NCBI GenBank assembly: GCA_036822055.1
Contig: DAISIK010000031.1
Location: 1 to 37,661 of the forward strand
Length of the DNA stretch: 37,661 nucleotides
Reading direction: 5' to 3'
DNA from: DAISIK01 sp036822055
GTDB taxonomy: Bacteria; Verrucomicrobiota; Verrucomicrobiia; Opitutales; Puniceicoccaceae
Part shown: one piece after another, positions 15,786 through 24,684 of the stretch
Layout: each line of letters opens with the position of its first letter
Numbering within the stretch: position 1 is the stretch's first letter
Program-made: the position numbers and the translations under genes
Notes under the pieces: generated by a model
What the model was told of the DNA's origin: nothing
What the model saw: the letters and a program-made list of their open reading frames with translations, nothing else
Database searches by the model: none

Positions 15786-18700
15786 CTCATAACTTTCCCA
15801 ACACCCTCATCAGTGCCTCTGCCGGTTCGGGAAAAACTGAAGCTCTCGCCCGGCGCTACATCGCCCTGCTCGATCTGGAGGTCCCACCCGGGCGGATTCT
15901 TGCCCTCACCTTTTCGAGGAAGGCAGCTGCCGAGTTTCTCGAGCGCATCCTCGGTCTCCTCGCTTCCACCGTGACCGATTCCCGTCCCCTCGACCTCCAA
16001 CCTTACCGCCCGCCCCTCCGCCCGGAACGCGCCCTCGAACTTCTCAGGCGCATCATCGGCTCTTTCCATCAGCTCCAGCTCAGTACTTTGGATAGTTTTT
16101 TTGCCTTCATTCTTCGAGCCTGGCCCTACGAATTCGGGATTGAGGGGGACCTCAATGTTCTCGACGAGGCCAGCACCGAGGAAACTCTGGAGACGGTCCT
16201 CTCTATCGCCCTCAACAGCTTGCCACCAGAAGAGCAGCAATCCTTTGCCAGCACCCTGGATCAGGCCGCCCTGACCACCACCCAGCCCTCACCGCTGAAA
16301 ATCCTCCGGGATCTCTTCGCTCATGCCCGCCAGATTTGGCTCAGCGATCCGGTCCTTGAGCGTTGGGGCTCCAGCTCCACGATTTGGAGCACTTTGCCCC
16401 CCTGGTGTCATGCCCCCACCTTCAGCAAGGCTTCCGAGAAGTTTCTTAAACTGTTAGCTGATGAAATCCCCGCCAAGGACCGGGACCTCCTCCCCAAAGC
16501 CACCGAATTGCTTGAGGACCTCTCCAAGGTCGCCCTCGGGCAAACCGCCCCGTCAGGGGCTCAGACCGTCCTCGAGAATCTCCGCAAGTTCGTTGATAGG
16601 ACCAAGGATCATTTCTTACTCGCCCGGAGGAAGATCCCGCTCTCTTCAAAGGCCCGCCATGCTGCTGACGAACTCTGTCAGGCGCTCCTCCGTGCCCGGC
16701 TAGAAGACCATCTCGAGTCCACTCGAAGCATTGGAAGCTTGCTTAGGTCTTTTGAGGCAGTCTGGTCCCGTTCCGCTCCCCACAATGGACTCCTTAACTT
16801 TGCCGACCTCAACCGGGCTCTTCTCGGGGAGTTTTTGCCCCCCAGCCAGACGGCACCCCTCGATGGTTCCGTCCTCGGTTATCGACTCGATGGCTGGTTC
16901 GACCATTGGCTTCTCGATGAATTCCAGGACACCTCTCGCCTCCAATGGCGCGCTCTCGAACCCCTCCTCGGAGAGATCCTTCAGGATCCGGGCGGTGGTC
17001 GTTCGGCCTTCTTTGTCGGCGACACCAAACAGGCGATCTACGGTTGGCGCGGCGGAGATCCTACTCTCTTTGAGCACATCGGCTCCTACTATTCGAGCAA
17101 CCTCCAATCCCAAACCCTCGATCACTCCTGGCGTTCCGGTCCCGATTTGCTCAAGCTCGTCAATCATCTATTCGGTCAATCATCTCCCCTCGAAAAAGCT
17201 TTCCATCCGGCCAGCGTCGATCGTTGGAGAGAGCAGTGGCGGGACCACCAGAGCAACCGACCAAATCTTTCGTCCTGGGCCGGCGTTTTTCAGTTGACCG
17301 CCGAGGCGAAAAAGGAGGACTCCGAAGATCAAAAGCTCCAGGCCGTCGTTGCAGCAGTGGCCTCCATCCGACAGGCCCATCCCGAGGCCTCCATCGGGAT
17401 TTTGTATCGGAGTAATGCCGACGTCGTCGAGGCTACCTCCGCTCTTCGAGCCGCTGGCTTTCAAGCCACCCGGGAAGCAGCCGTCCACCTCGCCGAAGAT
17501 AACCCAGCTGGCAAGGCCCTCCTCGCTGCCCTTCGCTTCCTCCATGATCCGCGAGACACCCTTTCCCGTGGCCACCTCCACATCCTCAACCACCACCACC
17601 CCTTCCAGATCAAGAAGCAACCCGTTGACTTCTTTGATCCCGCTAGCGTATCCATTTTTCTGAGACACAGCCTTCATCGGATTGCCCAGAACGGCTTGGT
17701 TCGCTGGGCTGAGGCCTTTCTTGCCCATTGCTTTCCCCCGGATCTCCGCCAGGCCTTTCTTTCCTCTCGGATTGAGGACCTTCTTCGCACGCTCCAGCTG
17801 GTTGACATCGAGGCACCCCGCTTGCCTTCCACGGCCGTCCGCCACCTCGAGCACGCTACCCTCTCAGACCCACCCGGAGCGCGTAGCATTCAGGTCATGA
17901 CCTACCATAAATCCAAGGGTCTGAGTTTCGATGCCACCATCGTCCCACTCTTTGCCAGGCCGAATAACAGCCTCTATGCCCAGCATCGCCTCCATGTCGA
18001 AAAGGATCCCCATACCGGCCGTGCTCGCTGGATTCTCAGGGCTCCCAACCAACTGGTCTGCGATCTTGATCCGACCCTTTCCGATGCTCGCTCTCGTCAC
18101 GCAGCCAACCTCGCCTACGAGGAGTTATGCTGCCTCTACGTTTCCCTTACCCGTTCACGTCAAATCCTTACCCTCCTTCTTCCGCCCAAGCCTCTCGGGA
18201 GTTCAGCTCTTTCCGTCATCAACGCCGCCAGAACCCACCCTTCCCACCTTTCCCCGAGCGATAAGGAGTGCCCCTCCCTCGATGGCGTCTCCGGAAGTTG
18301 GCTGCTTGCCACTGGATCATGGCCACCGGTCCCGCCGCCATCGAAGCCCTCTAGCGCTCCTGCCTCCCCTTCATCATTTGCCATCCTTCCCGGTTCAGGT
18401 CAGAGTGCCCTCCAGCCGGAAGCAGCCACCCGTAAATCCTTCCCCACCCCCGCCTTCTCCCGGTCAACTGATCTCCGGATCCGAGCATCCCAAAAGCCTG
18501 GAGACTCCAAATCTCACGGGGAAGAGATCCACCGCCAACTCGCTTCCATCGAGTGGATTGATCAACCCCTTCTCGAGCCATCGCCGATAGAGCCCACCGC
18601 AGATGCATTAACCCTCCTCAAAGCTTCTCAGGAACTGCTCGAGGTTTTCAGTCCCCCCGCGGATCGGAGCCAGACCATCCTTTGGCGTGAAAAATCTTTC

Positions 18701-19015
18701 GATGTTCTTTTTGAGGGACGTTGGCTCTCGGGAACTTTTGATCGCGTCCACATCCAAAAGACCTCCGACGGGCGCTTTTTCAGCGCTTCGATCTTTGATT
18801 TTAAAACCTCCAACGCGGGCTCTGGAACGCTCGGAGAAGGCAAAAGAAAAGGAGTGAGCGATTCCCTCCGAGCGAAATACGCAGATCAGATCAATCACTA
18901 CCGCGATGCCCTAAGCGTCCTCCTTGGCATCTCCAGGGAGCAGATTACCGCCTCCCTCGTTTACCTCGACGAGGGGAAGATCGAGCCGGTTCCTCCCCCG
19001 CAGCCTGGACCATAG
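15782..19015 (+). CDS. AddA-like UvrD/Rep-family helicase-nuclease
   Basis: A 1077-aa superfamily 1 DNA helicase with C-terminal nuclease, the motor subunit of an AddAB/RecBCD-type end-resection complex. Motifs in order: Walker A S-A-G-S-G-K18-T; motif Ia L-T-F-S-R-K-A-A; S-T-L-D-S-F-F; motif II L-L-D-E-F-Q-D-T; motif III V-G-D-T-K-Q-A-I-Y-G-W-R-G-G; motif IV region S-W-R-S; motif V V-M-T-Y-H-K-S-K-G-L; motif VI Y-V-S-L-T-R-S. The nuclease end shows H917, D987 and D1006-F-K1008. The stretch at about 830-900 before the nuclease is Ser/Pro-rich and looks like a linker. It starts inside the stop of the AddB-like gene. No Chi-recognition residues can be judged. Confidence 0.92.
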   Translation: MTHNFPNTLISASAGSGKTEALARRYIALLDLEVPPGRILALTFSRKAAAEFLERILGLLASTVTDSRPLDLQPYRPPLRPERALELLRRIIGSFHQLQLSTLDSFFAFILRAWPYEFGIEGDLNVLDEASTEETLETVLSIALNSLPPEEQQSFASTLDQAALTTTQPSPLKILRDLFAHARQIWLSDPVLERWGSSSTIWSTLPPWCHAPTFSKASEKFLKLLADEIPAKDRDLLPKATELLEDLSKVALGQTAPSGAQTVLENLRKFVDRTKDHFLLARRKIPLSSKARHAADELCQALLRARLEDHLESTRSIGSLLRSFEAVWSRSAPHNGLLNFADLNRALLGEFLPPSQTAPLDGSVLGYRLDGWFDHWLLDEFQDTSRLQWRALEPLLGEILQDPGGGRSAFFVGDTKQAIYGWRGGDPTLFEHIGSYYSSNLQSQTLDHSWRSGPDLLKLVNHLFGQSSPLEKAFHPASVDRWREQWRDHQSNRPNLSSWAGVFQLTAEAKKEDSEDQKLQAVVAAVASIRQAHPEASIGILYRSNADVVEATSALRAAGFQATREAAVHLAEDNPAGKALLAALRFLHDPRDTLSRGHLHILNHHHPFQIKKQPVDFFDPASVSIFLRHSLHRIAQNGLVRWAEAFLAHCFPPDLRQAFLSSRIEDLLRTLQLVDIEAPRLPSTAVRHLEHATLSDPPGARSIQVMTYHKSKGLSFDATIVPLFARPNNSLYAQHRLHVEKDPHTGRARWILRAPNQLVCDLDPTLSDARSRHAANLAYEELCCLYVSLTRSRQILTLLLPPKPLGSSALSVINAARTHPSHLSPSDKECPSLDGVSGSWLLATGSWPPVPPPSKPSSAPASPSSFAILPGSGQSALQPEAATRKSFPTPAFSRSTDLRIRASQKPGDSKSHGEEIHRQLASIEWIDQPLLEPSPIEPTADALTLLKASQELLEVFSPPADRSQTILWREKSFDVLFEGRWLSGTFDRVHIQKTSDGRFFSASIFDFKTSNAGSGTLGEGKRKGVSDSLRAKYADQINHYRDALSVLLGISREQITASLVYLDEGKIEPVPPPQPGP

Positions 19016-19044
19016 TTAGAAAAATCCCTCAGAGGTCGGGCTCG

Positions 19045-19578
19045 TTAATCGATGGATTGCAACTCCCGGTTGCGCTCGTCGATCTGCTTCCCGGTTTCCT
19101 CGAGGCTTTCTTCGGTTCTCAGTGCCAGTTCGCTCGTCAGGTAGACGCATACACTGGCAGCCGCCAGAGTCAAAATCACCCCGAGCAGGGCCTTTCCTTC
19201 CGACAGTCCCAGAACGAGGCGGCCGAGCGTCAAGGTCACCACAAAAATACCCAAACCCAAGCCAATCCATGGCAGAAATTCCTTCGCCGTTTCATTGGCA
19301 ACCGATTCGAGAACGTATAACTCAATCGCAATATGGGCTGCCGCGCCTCCCAGGAAGATTAAAACAAAGGCAATCAAGGTACTGATGAGACCTGCCTTCC
19401 CACTGAGGAGGAGATTGCAAACAAACCAGCCAAATACCAGCGTCGCGAAGACACTGACCGAAAAGTTGATCCAGAAAGAAACCTCTCCAAACGGGAGGCC
19501 GTAGATCAGCTCGAGAAAATCCTCGAGCTTGTCTTGCCATTGCTGAACACCTGTTTCTCCTCCAACGTTCAAGTCCAT
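19045..19578 (-). CDS. hypothetical membrane protein, four predicted helices
   Basis: A 177-aa protein I do not recognise. Hydrophobic segments lie at about 32-52, 60-85, 98-122 and 130-148. The N-terminal ~30 residues are polar and the C-terminal ~28 residues are charged (E-E-S-L-E-E-T-G-K-Q-I-D-E-R-N) and probably helical or coiled. It is convergent with the helicase gene (29-base gap) and divergent from ychF, so it stands alone. The ATG at 19578 is the only good start. Confidence 0.7.
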   Translation of the reverse strand: MDLNVGGETGVQQWQDKLEDFLELIYGLPFGEVSFWINFSVSVFATLVFGWFVCNLLLSGKAGLISTLIAFVLIFLGGAAAHIAIELYVLESVANETAKEFLPWIGLGLGIFVVTLTLGRLVLGLSEGKALLGVILTLAAASVCVYLTSELALRTEESLEETGKQIDERNRELQSID

Positions 19579-19751
19579 TCACGAATTATCAGGCGCGAGG
19601 ACCCTCCCAAGCAAGCTTATACTCGACTTGGCAGACCCTCCAAACCCACTCGCATCGGCCTTCAGGGGCTGCCTGATCGCCCCCGGATTCGTATCCATTT
19701 GCTTCTTTTCGGCTTCACCAAAGGCCAGAATTCGCATTCGCTCTTCAACCT

Positions 19752-20855
19752 ATGTTGCAAGCTGGTATCGTCGGACTTCCCAATGTGGGGAAGAGCACCC
19801 TTTTTAATGCCCTCACCCGCACTCGTAAAGCCGAGGCGCAGAACTATCCCTTCTGCACCATTGATCCCAATGTTGGAGTTGTCAGTGTGCCGGACCCCCG
19901 TCTCACCATCCTCGCGCAAATCGCCGGTACGGCCACCATCATTCCCGCTGCAATCGAGATCGTCGACATCGCGGGCCTTGTGGCCGGGGCAAGCCAGGGC
20001 GAGGGGTTGGGAAATAAATTCCTCGCCAACATCCGTGAAGTTGACGCCATCATCCAAGTGGTGCGTTGCTTCCAGGATGACGACGTCATCCACTCCATGG
20101 GCAGCGTCGATCCCCTGCGCGATATAGAAATCATCGAAACCGAACTAATCCTCGCTGACCTCCAGTCCGCCGAGAGCCAACACTCCCGCAACATCAAGCG
20201 GGCCCGCGGTAAAGAGAAAGAGGCGATGGAGAATATTGCCCTCCTCGATCGGCTCCTCCCCCATCTGGGCGAGGGGCTTCCAGCGCGTACCCTTTCCCTC
20301 GAAGATGATGAGGGTCCCGTCCTCAAACGCCTCTGCCTCCTCTCTTCAAAACCAATTCTCTTTGCCTGCAACGTTGCCGAAAACGAACTGGCTGATCCCA
20401 CTTCGAATCCGCTCGTAGCCAAGGTCCGCGAGTATATCTCAACCCGAGAGGCCGCCGAAGTTTGCATCATCAGTGCCCAGACCGAGGCCGAACTCATCGA
20501 TTTCAGTCCGGAGGAAGCTCTCGACTACCTTTCAGAACTAGGCGTCTCGGACTCCGGGGTCGGGCTCCTCATCCAGAAAACCTACCAGCTCCTCGGTCTC
20601 GCCTCGTTTCTCACCGCCGGAGAAAAAGAAGCCCGTGCGTGGACTTTCACCTCCGGGATGACTGCTCCCCAGTGCGCCGGGGTCATCCACACCGACTTTG
20701 AGAAAGGATTCATCAAGGCCGAGGTCGTCTCCTATCCCGACCTCGTCGATGCTGGCTCCATCACTGCTGCCCGTGAAGCAGGAAAGTACCGTCTCGAGGG
20801 GAAGGAGTACCTCATGAAGGACGGCGACGTCGTCCTCTTTCGTGTATCAACTTGA
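19752..20855 (+). CDS. ychF: redox-regulated ATPase/GTPase YchF (OLA1 family)
   Basis: A 367-aa universally conserved P-loop protein that binds ribosomes and hydrolyses ATP in preference to GTP. G1 motif G8-L-P-N-V-G-K14-S is at the N-terminus; D-I-A-G-L-V-A-G-A-S-Q-G-E-G-L-G-N is G3; the family-specific change of the N-K-x-D motif is present as N-V-A-E-N, consistent with relaxed base specificity. The C-terminal TGS-like domain (F-F-T-A/L-T-A-G-E-K-E-A-R-A-W-T) and the end D-G-D-V-V-L-F-R are typical. The usual neighbour pth is not here. The start ATG lacks a ribosome-binding sequence. Confidence 0.97.
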   Translation: MLQAGIVGLPNVGKSTLFNALTRTRKAEAQNYPFCTIDPNVGVVSVPDPRLTILAQIAGTATIIPAAIEIVDIAGLVAGASQGEGLGNKFLANIREVDAIIQVVRCFQDDDVIHSMGSVDPLRDIEIIETELILADLQSAESQHSRNIKRARGKEKEAMENIALLDRLLPHLGEGLPARTLSLEDDEGPVLKRLCLLSSKPILFACNVAENELADPTSNPLVAKVREYISTREAAEVCIISAQTEAELIDFSPEEALDYLSELGVSDSGVGLLIQKTYQLLGLASFLTAGEKEARAWTFTSGMTAPQCAGVIHTDFEKGFIKAEVVSYPDLVDAGSITAAREAGKYRLEGKEYLMKDGDVVLFRVST

Positions 20856-20886
20856 ACAATTCCGAAACCGGGCTTTACAAGGGAGT

Positions 20887-21525
20887 ATGAAGCTTCTTCC
20901 ATACACGGCGACATTGCTATTAGTTTTTCTTCTCCCAGGGTGTGGTTCCCAAGATGAATTGACAGTCTACGAGGTGCCCAAACAAGCCCCTGAATCCTCG
21001 ACCACTTCCCCGGCGGAAGCGGTTTCCGAGGCCCAAAGTGCTCCTTCCGGGACCGTTCCGCCTCCGGGCTCATCCACCATGCAGGTTCTGCCCGGCATGG
21101 CCGAAACCAGCTCAGCTTTTCCCCTCCCTTCCTTCGAGAAGCCCGCTGCCTGGCGTGAACTCCCGGCCAATCCGCCTCGGCGCGCCGCTTTTGATGCCTC
21201 CGGCTCCGAATTGGTCCTGACCGTCTTCCCGGGTGACGTTGGCGGGGTCGCGGCCAACGCCCGGCGCTGGGCCGGCCAGGTCGGGGTGTCCGTTGAGGGC
21301 GAACCGGTCCCGGCCAAGGTCATCGTTCTCTCCGATGGTACCGATGTTCCGGTTTTTGAGTATCAGGGGAACACCCCTGCCGGTCCTATCTTCGTTCGAG
21401 GTGCCATCATTAGCCGCCCCACCCACACGTGGTTCCTCAAACTCACTGCTTCCCAGACCGATCCGTCGGTGGCCGCTCAGATGGATACTTTCCTGGAATC
21501 CTTTCGCTTCGCGCCCTCCTCCTAG
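20887..21525 (+). CDS. predicted lipoprotein next to cytochrome c assembly genes
   Basis: A 212-aa exported protein. Residues 1-18 are a hydrophobic signal ending in the lipobox L-P-G-C19, so it should be lipid-anchored. Residues ~25-75 are Ser/Pro/Glu-rich and probably disordered. The folded part (about 85-212) contains W-R-E-L-P, then G-D-V-G-G-V-A-A-N-A-R-R-W-A-G-Q-V-G, a pattern I have seen in uncharacterised proteins of this phylum beside ResB/CcsA. No function is established. A longer frame reaches back to 20842, overlapping ychF, but the signal peptide fixes the ATG at 20887, preceded closely by GGGAG. Confidence 0.8.
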   Translation: MKLLPYTATLLLVFLLPGCGSQDELTVYEVPKQAPESSTTSPAEAVSEAQSAPSGTVPPPGSSTMQVLPGMAETSSAFPLPSFEKPAAWRELPANPPRRAAFDASGSELVLTVFPGDVGGVAANARRWAGQVGVSVEGEPVPAKVIVLSDGTDVPVFEYQGNTPAGPIFVRGAIISRPTHTWFLKLTASQTDPSVAAQMDTFLESFRFAPSS

Positions 21526-21558
21526 CGGGCTGCAAAGCGTCAGCCGTCCCTCACGTCG

Positions 21559-22776
21559 ATGAATCCCATCCTCGCCTTTTTTTCCTCACTCCGACTAACT
21601 GTAGTGCTTTTGTCACTATCGATGGTCTTGATCTTTTTTGGCACTCTCGACCAGGTCCATTGGGGTATTTGGCACACCCAGAAGATGTATTTCGAGAGCT
21701 TTGTCGTTCTCTCCCCAGTCGTCGCCCTCCTCAACCTGTTCATCACCCGCGATTGGAACGAATCCCTCGCCGCCTTCGTCCTTCCGCTCCCCGGTGGCTA
21801 TACCCTGGGCACCCTTCTCTTTTTCAATCTCGCAGCCGCCCACGCCGTTCGTTTCCAACTCTCCTGGAAAAAGTCCGGTATCTTCCTTACCCACCTTGGG
21901 CTCCTCGCTCTGCTCCTCGGCGAGCTTCTCACCGACCTTTACGCAAAAGAAGGGCGGATGTGGCTCCACGAGAATGGCCCAGCCGTCAATTACAGCGAGA
22001 GCTATCGTGACAACGAACTCGTCCTCATTGACCGTACCGAGGCGGACTTCGATCGCGTTTACGCAATCCCCCAATCCCGGCTGAGAAGCGGCCGTTTCTT
22101 CGATGACCAGCGCTTCCCCTTCATTGTGGAGATTCTTGAATTCTTTCCCAACTCCCGCCTCCTCGACGGATCATCAGAAGGACCTGCTTCGCCGAATCTT
22201 GCCACCTCCGGATTTGCTTCCCGGGTCAATGTTGTAGTGGTCTCCGCCCCCGTGACGTATTCAGAGTCTGAAACCAACACCGTCACCGCCTACGTTCGGC
22301 TGCGTACGCGAGAGGGTCAGGTTCTTGGAACCTGGTTGACCAGCAACGTAATCGACGACCGCTACCCACCCCAGACCTTCACTCATCAAGGGCGCACCTA
22401 CGAAGTCGCCATGCGCTATGCCCGGAAATACTATCCCTTCCATCTTCGCCTCATTGAGTTTTCCCACGATCGGTATCCCGGGACTGAAATTCCCCGGAAC
22501 TTTTCCAGTCTCGTCGAGATCATCGACCCCGAGCGAAGCGCTGGCCACACCAGCCTCATCTACATGAACAGCCCCCTCCGCTATTCAGGAAATACCTTTT
22601 ACCAGGCTTCCTTCGCAGAGCAAGACACCGCTTCCATGCTTCAGGTCGTCCGCAATCCCGGCTGGACCATCCCCTACTTCGGCGTCTCTCTCGTCGGTCT
22701 CGGTCTCACCGTCCAGTTCGGCATCGGTCTCTCTCGCGGTCTCAGCCGCAGTCGCACCCCCAAGCCCACTGCCTGA
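21559..22776 (+). CDS. resB: cytochrome c biogenesis protein ResB (Ccs1)
   Basis: A 405-aa membrane protein of the ResB/Ccs1 family, half of the System II machine that carries haem out of the cell and attaches it to apocytochrome c. It starts with a transmembrane helix (about 8-30, in F-F-S-S-L-R-L-T-V-V-L-L), has two more in the first 130 residues, a large periplasmic domain, and a last helix near 375-398 (Y-F-G-V-S-L-V-G-L-G-L). Features such as G-T-L-D-Q-V-H-W-G and N-T-F-Y-Q-A-S-F fit the family. It overlaps ccsA by one base (TGATG), so the two are made together. Confidence 0.92.
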   Translation: MNPILAFFSSLRLTVVLLSLSMVLIFFGTLDQVHWGIWHTQKMYFESFVVLSPVVALLNLFITRDWNESLAAFVLPLPGGYTLGTLLFFNLAAAHAVRFQLSWKKSGIFLTHLGLLALLLGELLTDLYAKEGRMWLHENGPAVNYSESYRDNELVLIDRTEADFDRVYAIPQSRLRSGRFFDDQRFPFIVEILEFFPNSRLLDGSSEGPASPNLATSGFASRVNVVVVSAPVTYSESETNTVTAYVRLRTREGQVLGTWLTSNVIDDRYPPQTFTHQGRTYEVAMRYARKYYPFHLRLIEFSHDRYPGTEIPRNFSSLVEIIDPERSAGHTSLIYMNSPLRYSGNTFYQASFAEQDTASMLQVVRNPGWTIPYFGVSLVGLGLTVQFGIGLSRGLSRSRTPKPTA

Positions 22777-24626
22777 TGAACACCCGAACTATTCTTCGTC
22801 TCTCCGTCGTAGTCTTTCTGGTCTACATCTTTTCCGGGCTCTTCAAAGCACCCAGGCTTGAGAATCCTCAATTTGACCTTCACGGTTTCGCCCGGCTCCC
22901 CATCCAGTCCGAGGGCCGGGTTAAGCCACTCGACTCAGCAGCCCGCAACAGCCTCATGATCCTCCGCGGCCGCACCTTCGTAGAGCTCGACGATGGGTCG
23001 AAAATGAGTGCCATCGAATGGTTGTTGGAGACCGCCGCCAGGCCAACCTTTGCCGACACCCTCAGGATATTTCGCATCGATCACCCCGACCTACTCGCCC
23101 TCCTCCGTTTGGATAAGAAAGAAAAATATTTTAGTTTCTCTCAACTGCGTCCCTGGCTTTCAGATTTCGCTAAAGCCCACAGCACCATCAACGAAAAAAT
23201 CGAACGGCGCGACAGCTACGAGCGGGCCCTCGCCAAACTCTACAACGCCGTCTCCATCTACCACGGGCTCGTTCACAGTTTTCATCCCCCGGACAATTCC
23301 GAAAAGATCGACCTCGAGTATGCCGCCTTCCTCGACATTCTCGAATCCGGTATCCTCGAAGTTCGCCAAACCGAAAACCCGGAGGACATCCAGAAAATCG
23401 GGGCCGATGGCCAGCGCCTGATCGAGATGCTGGCCCGCTACCGCTGGCTTTCTCAAAACGCCTACCTCGGCATTCAACCGCCCTCCAGCGATTCCCTCGA
23501 CCAGAAAAACTGGCTCAATATCGGCTCCGCCCTGATGGCCACCCCCGCGGCAGGTGAAATTCCTTTTGCTGCCACAGCCTATGCCGAAATCATCGCCGCC
23601 TACAACTCGGCCGATCCCGAGCGTTTCAACACTGGGGTAGCTCAGCTTGCCAACCGAATCGAGGCTCTCGATCCCGGAGTAAAGTCGCGAGTTCGCTGGG
23701 AAGAACGCTTCAACCGAAGCGAACTTTTCTACAAGGGGGCTGCCATCTACTTCATCTCCCTTCTCGGCATCCTCGTCTACTGGCTTATGGGCAAGGAGAT
23801 CATCCGCTCTCTGGCGGTCAGATGCCTGCTGGTTGGTTTTATCGCTCAGACCATCGGGATCGTCGCCCGCATCCTCATTCAGGGCTACGCCCCGATCACC
23901 AACCTCTACTCGTCAGCCGTTTTCGTCGGTTGGGGCGCCGTTGGTCTCGGTTTGCTCTTCGAAAGAATCTTCAAATCCGGGGTCGCCTCCGCCTCGTCGT
24001 CCCTTGTGGGATTCATCACCCTGATCATCGCTCACCATCTCTCAAAATCCGGTGACACCATGGAAATGATGCGGGCCGTCCTGGATTCCAATTTCTGGTT
24101 GGCCACCCACGTCACCATCGTAACCCTCGGCTACGTCGGAACTTTTCTAGCGGGCACCATGGCCGCCTTTTTCCTCCTCCGCGGCGTTTTCACCTCCGGT
24201 TTCACCAGGCGCGATGCAGCCCGCCAAGCCACCATGGTCTATGCCACCATCTGCTTTGCCATCCTCACCAGTTTCGTCGGGACCATGCTCGGAGGGATTT
24301 GGGCCGATCAATCATGGGGACGTTTCTGGGGCTGGGACCCCAAGGAGAACGGGGCCCTTCTCGTCGTTCTCTGGAACGCCGTCATCCTCCATGCCCGATG
24401 GGGCGGTCTGGTGCGCAACCGTGGACTCATGGTCCTCGTCATCGGGGGTAACATTGTAACCGCATGGTCCTGGTTCGGCACCAACATGCTCGGTGTCGGG
24501 CTCCACTCCTACGGCTTCATGGATGCCGCCTTCCTTTGGCTCATGGTCTTCAACGTCAGCCAGATTGGTCTTATGCTCCTGGGAGCGATTCCGGTTCGCC
24601 ACTGGAAATCACCCAAGGCCGCCTAG
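22776..24626 (+). CDS. ccsA: cytochrome c biogenesis protein CcsA with large periplasmic N-terminal domain
   Basis: A 616-aa partner of ResB. A single N-terminal helix (about 8-25) is followed by some 290 residues of soluble, presumably periplasmic sequence, then the CcsA membrane domain from about 320. The haem-handling WWD motif is seen as Q-S-W-G-R-F-W-G-W-D-P-K-E-N-G (about 510-525). Conserved His residues lie in I-I-A-H-H, L-A-T-H and G-L-H-S-Y-G. Y-A-P-I-T-N-L-Y-S-S is the usual motif of the first core helices. Classic CcsA proteins are about half this length, so the periplasmic insert is a lineage feature; similar long forms are known in relatives that use System II. Coupled to resB. 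Confidence 0.93.
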   Translation: MNTRTILRLSVVVFLVYIFSGLFKAPRLENPQFDLHGFARLPIQSEGRVKPLDSAARNSLMILRGRTFVELDDGSKMSAIEWLLETAARPTFADTLRIFRIDHPDLLALLRLDKKEKYFSFSQLRPWLSDFAKAHSTINEKIERRDSYERALAKLYNAVSIYHGLVHSFHPPDNSEKIDLEYAAFLDILESGILEVRQTENPEDIQKIGADGQRLIEMLARYRWLSQNAYLGIQPPSSDSLDQKNWLNIGSALMATPAAGEIPFAATAYAEIIAAYNSADPERFNTGVAQLANRIEALDPGVKSRVRWEERFNRSELFYKGAAIYFISLLGILVYWLMGKEIIRSLAVRCLLVGFIAQTIGIVARILIQGYAPITNLYSSAVFVGWGAVGLGLLFERIFKSGVASASSSLVGFITLIIAHHLSKSGDTMEMMRAVLDSNFWLATHVTIVTLGYVGTFLAGTMAAFFLLRGVFTSGFTRRDAARQATMVYATICFAILTSFVGTMLGGIWADQSWGRFWGWDPKENGALLVVLWNAVILHARWGGLVRNRGLMVLVIGGNIVTAWSWFGTNMLGVGLHSYGFMDAAFLWLMVFNVSQIGLMLLGAIPVRHWKSPKAA

Positions 24627-24647
24627 TCCCTTTTGATCAAATACCGG

Positions 24648-24684
24648 GCGCTGGCAGGAGTCATTGGAAAATCGCCGCCAGCGC
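24648..24684. repeat. inverted repeat across the antiporter stop codon
   Basis: GCGCTGGC (24648-24655) and GCCAGCGC (24677-24684) form an 8-bp GC-rich stem with a 21-base loop between the convergent ccsA and antiporter genes. No T-run follows on either strand, so it may protect transcript ends or help Rho-independent stops only weakly. Confidence 0.35.
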
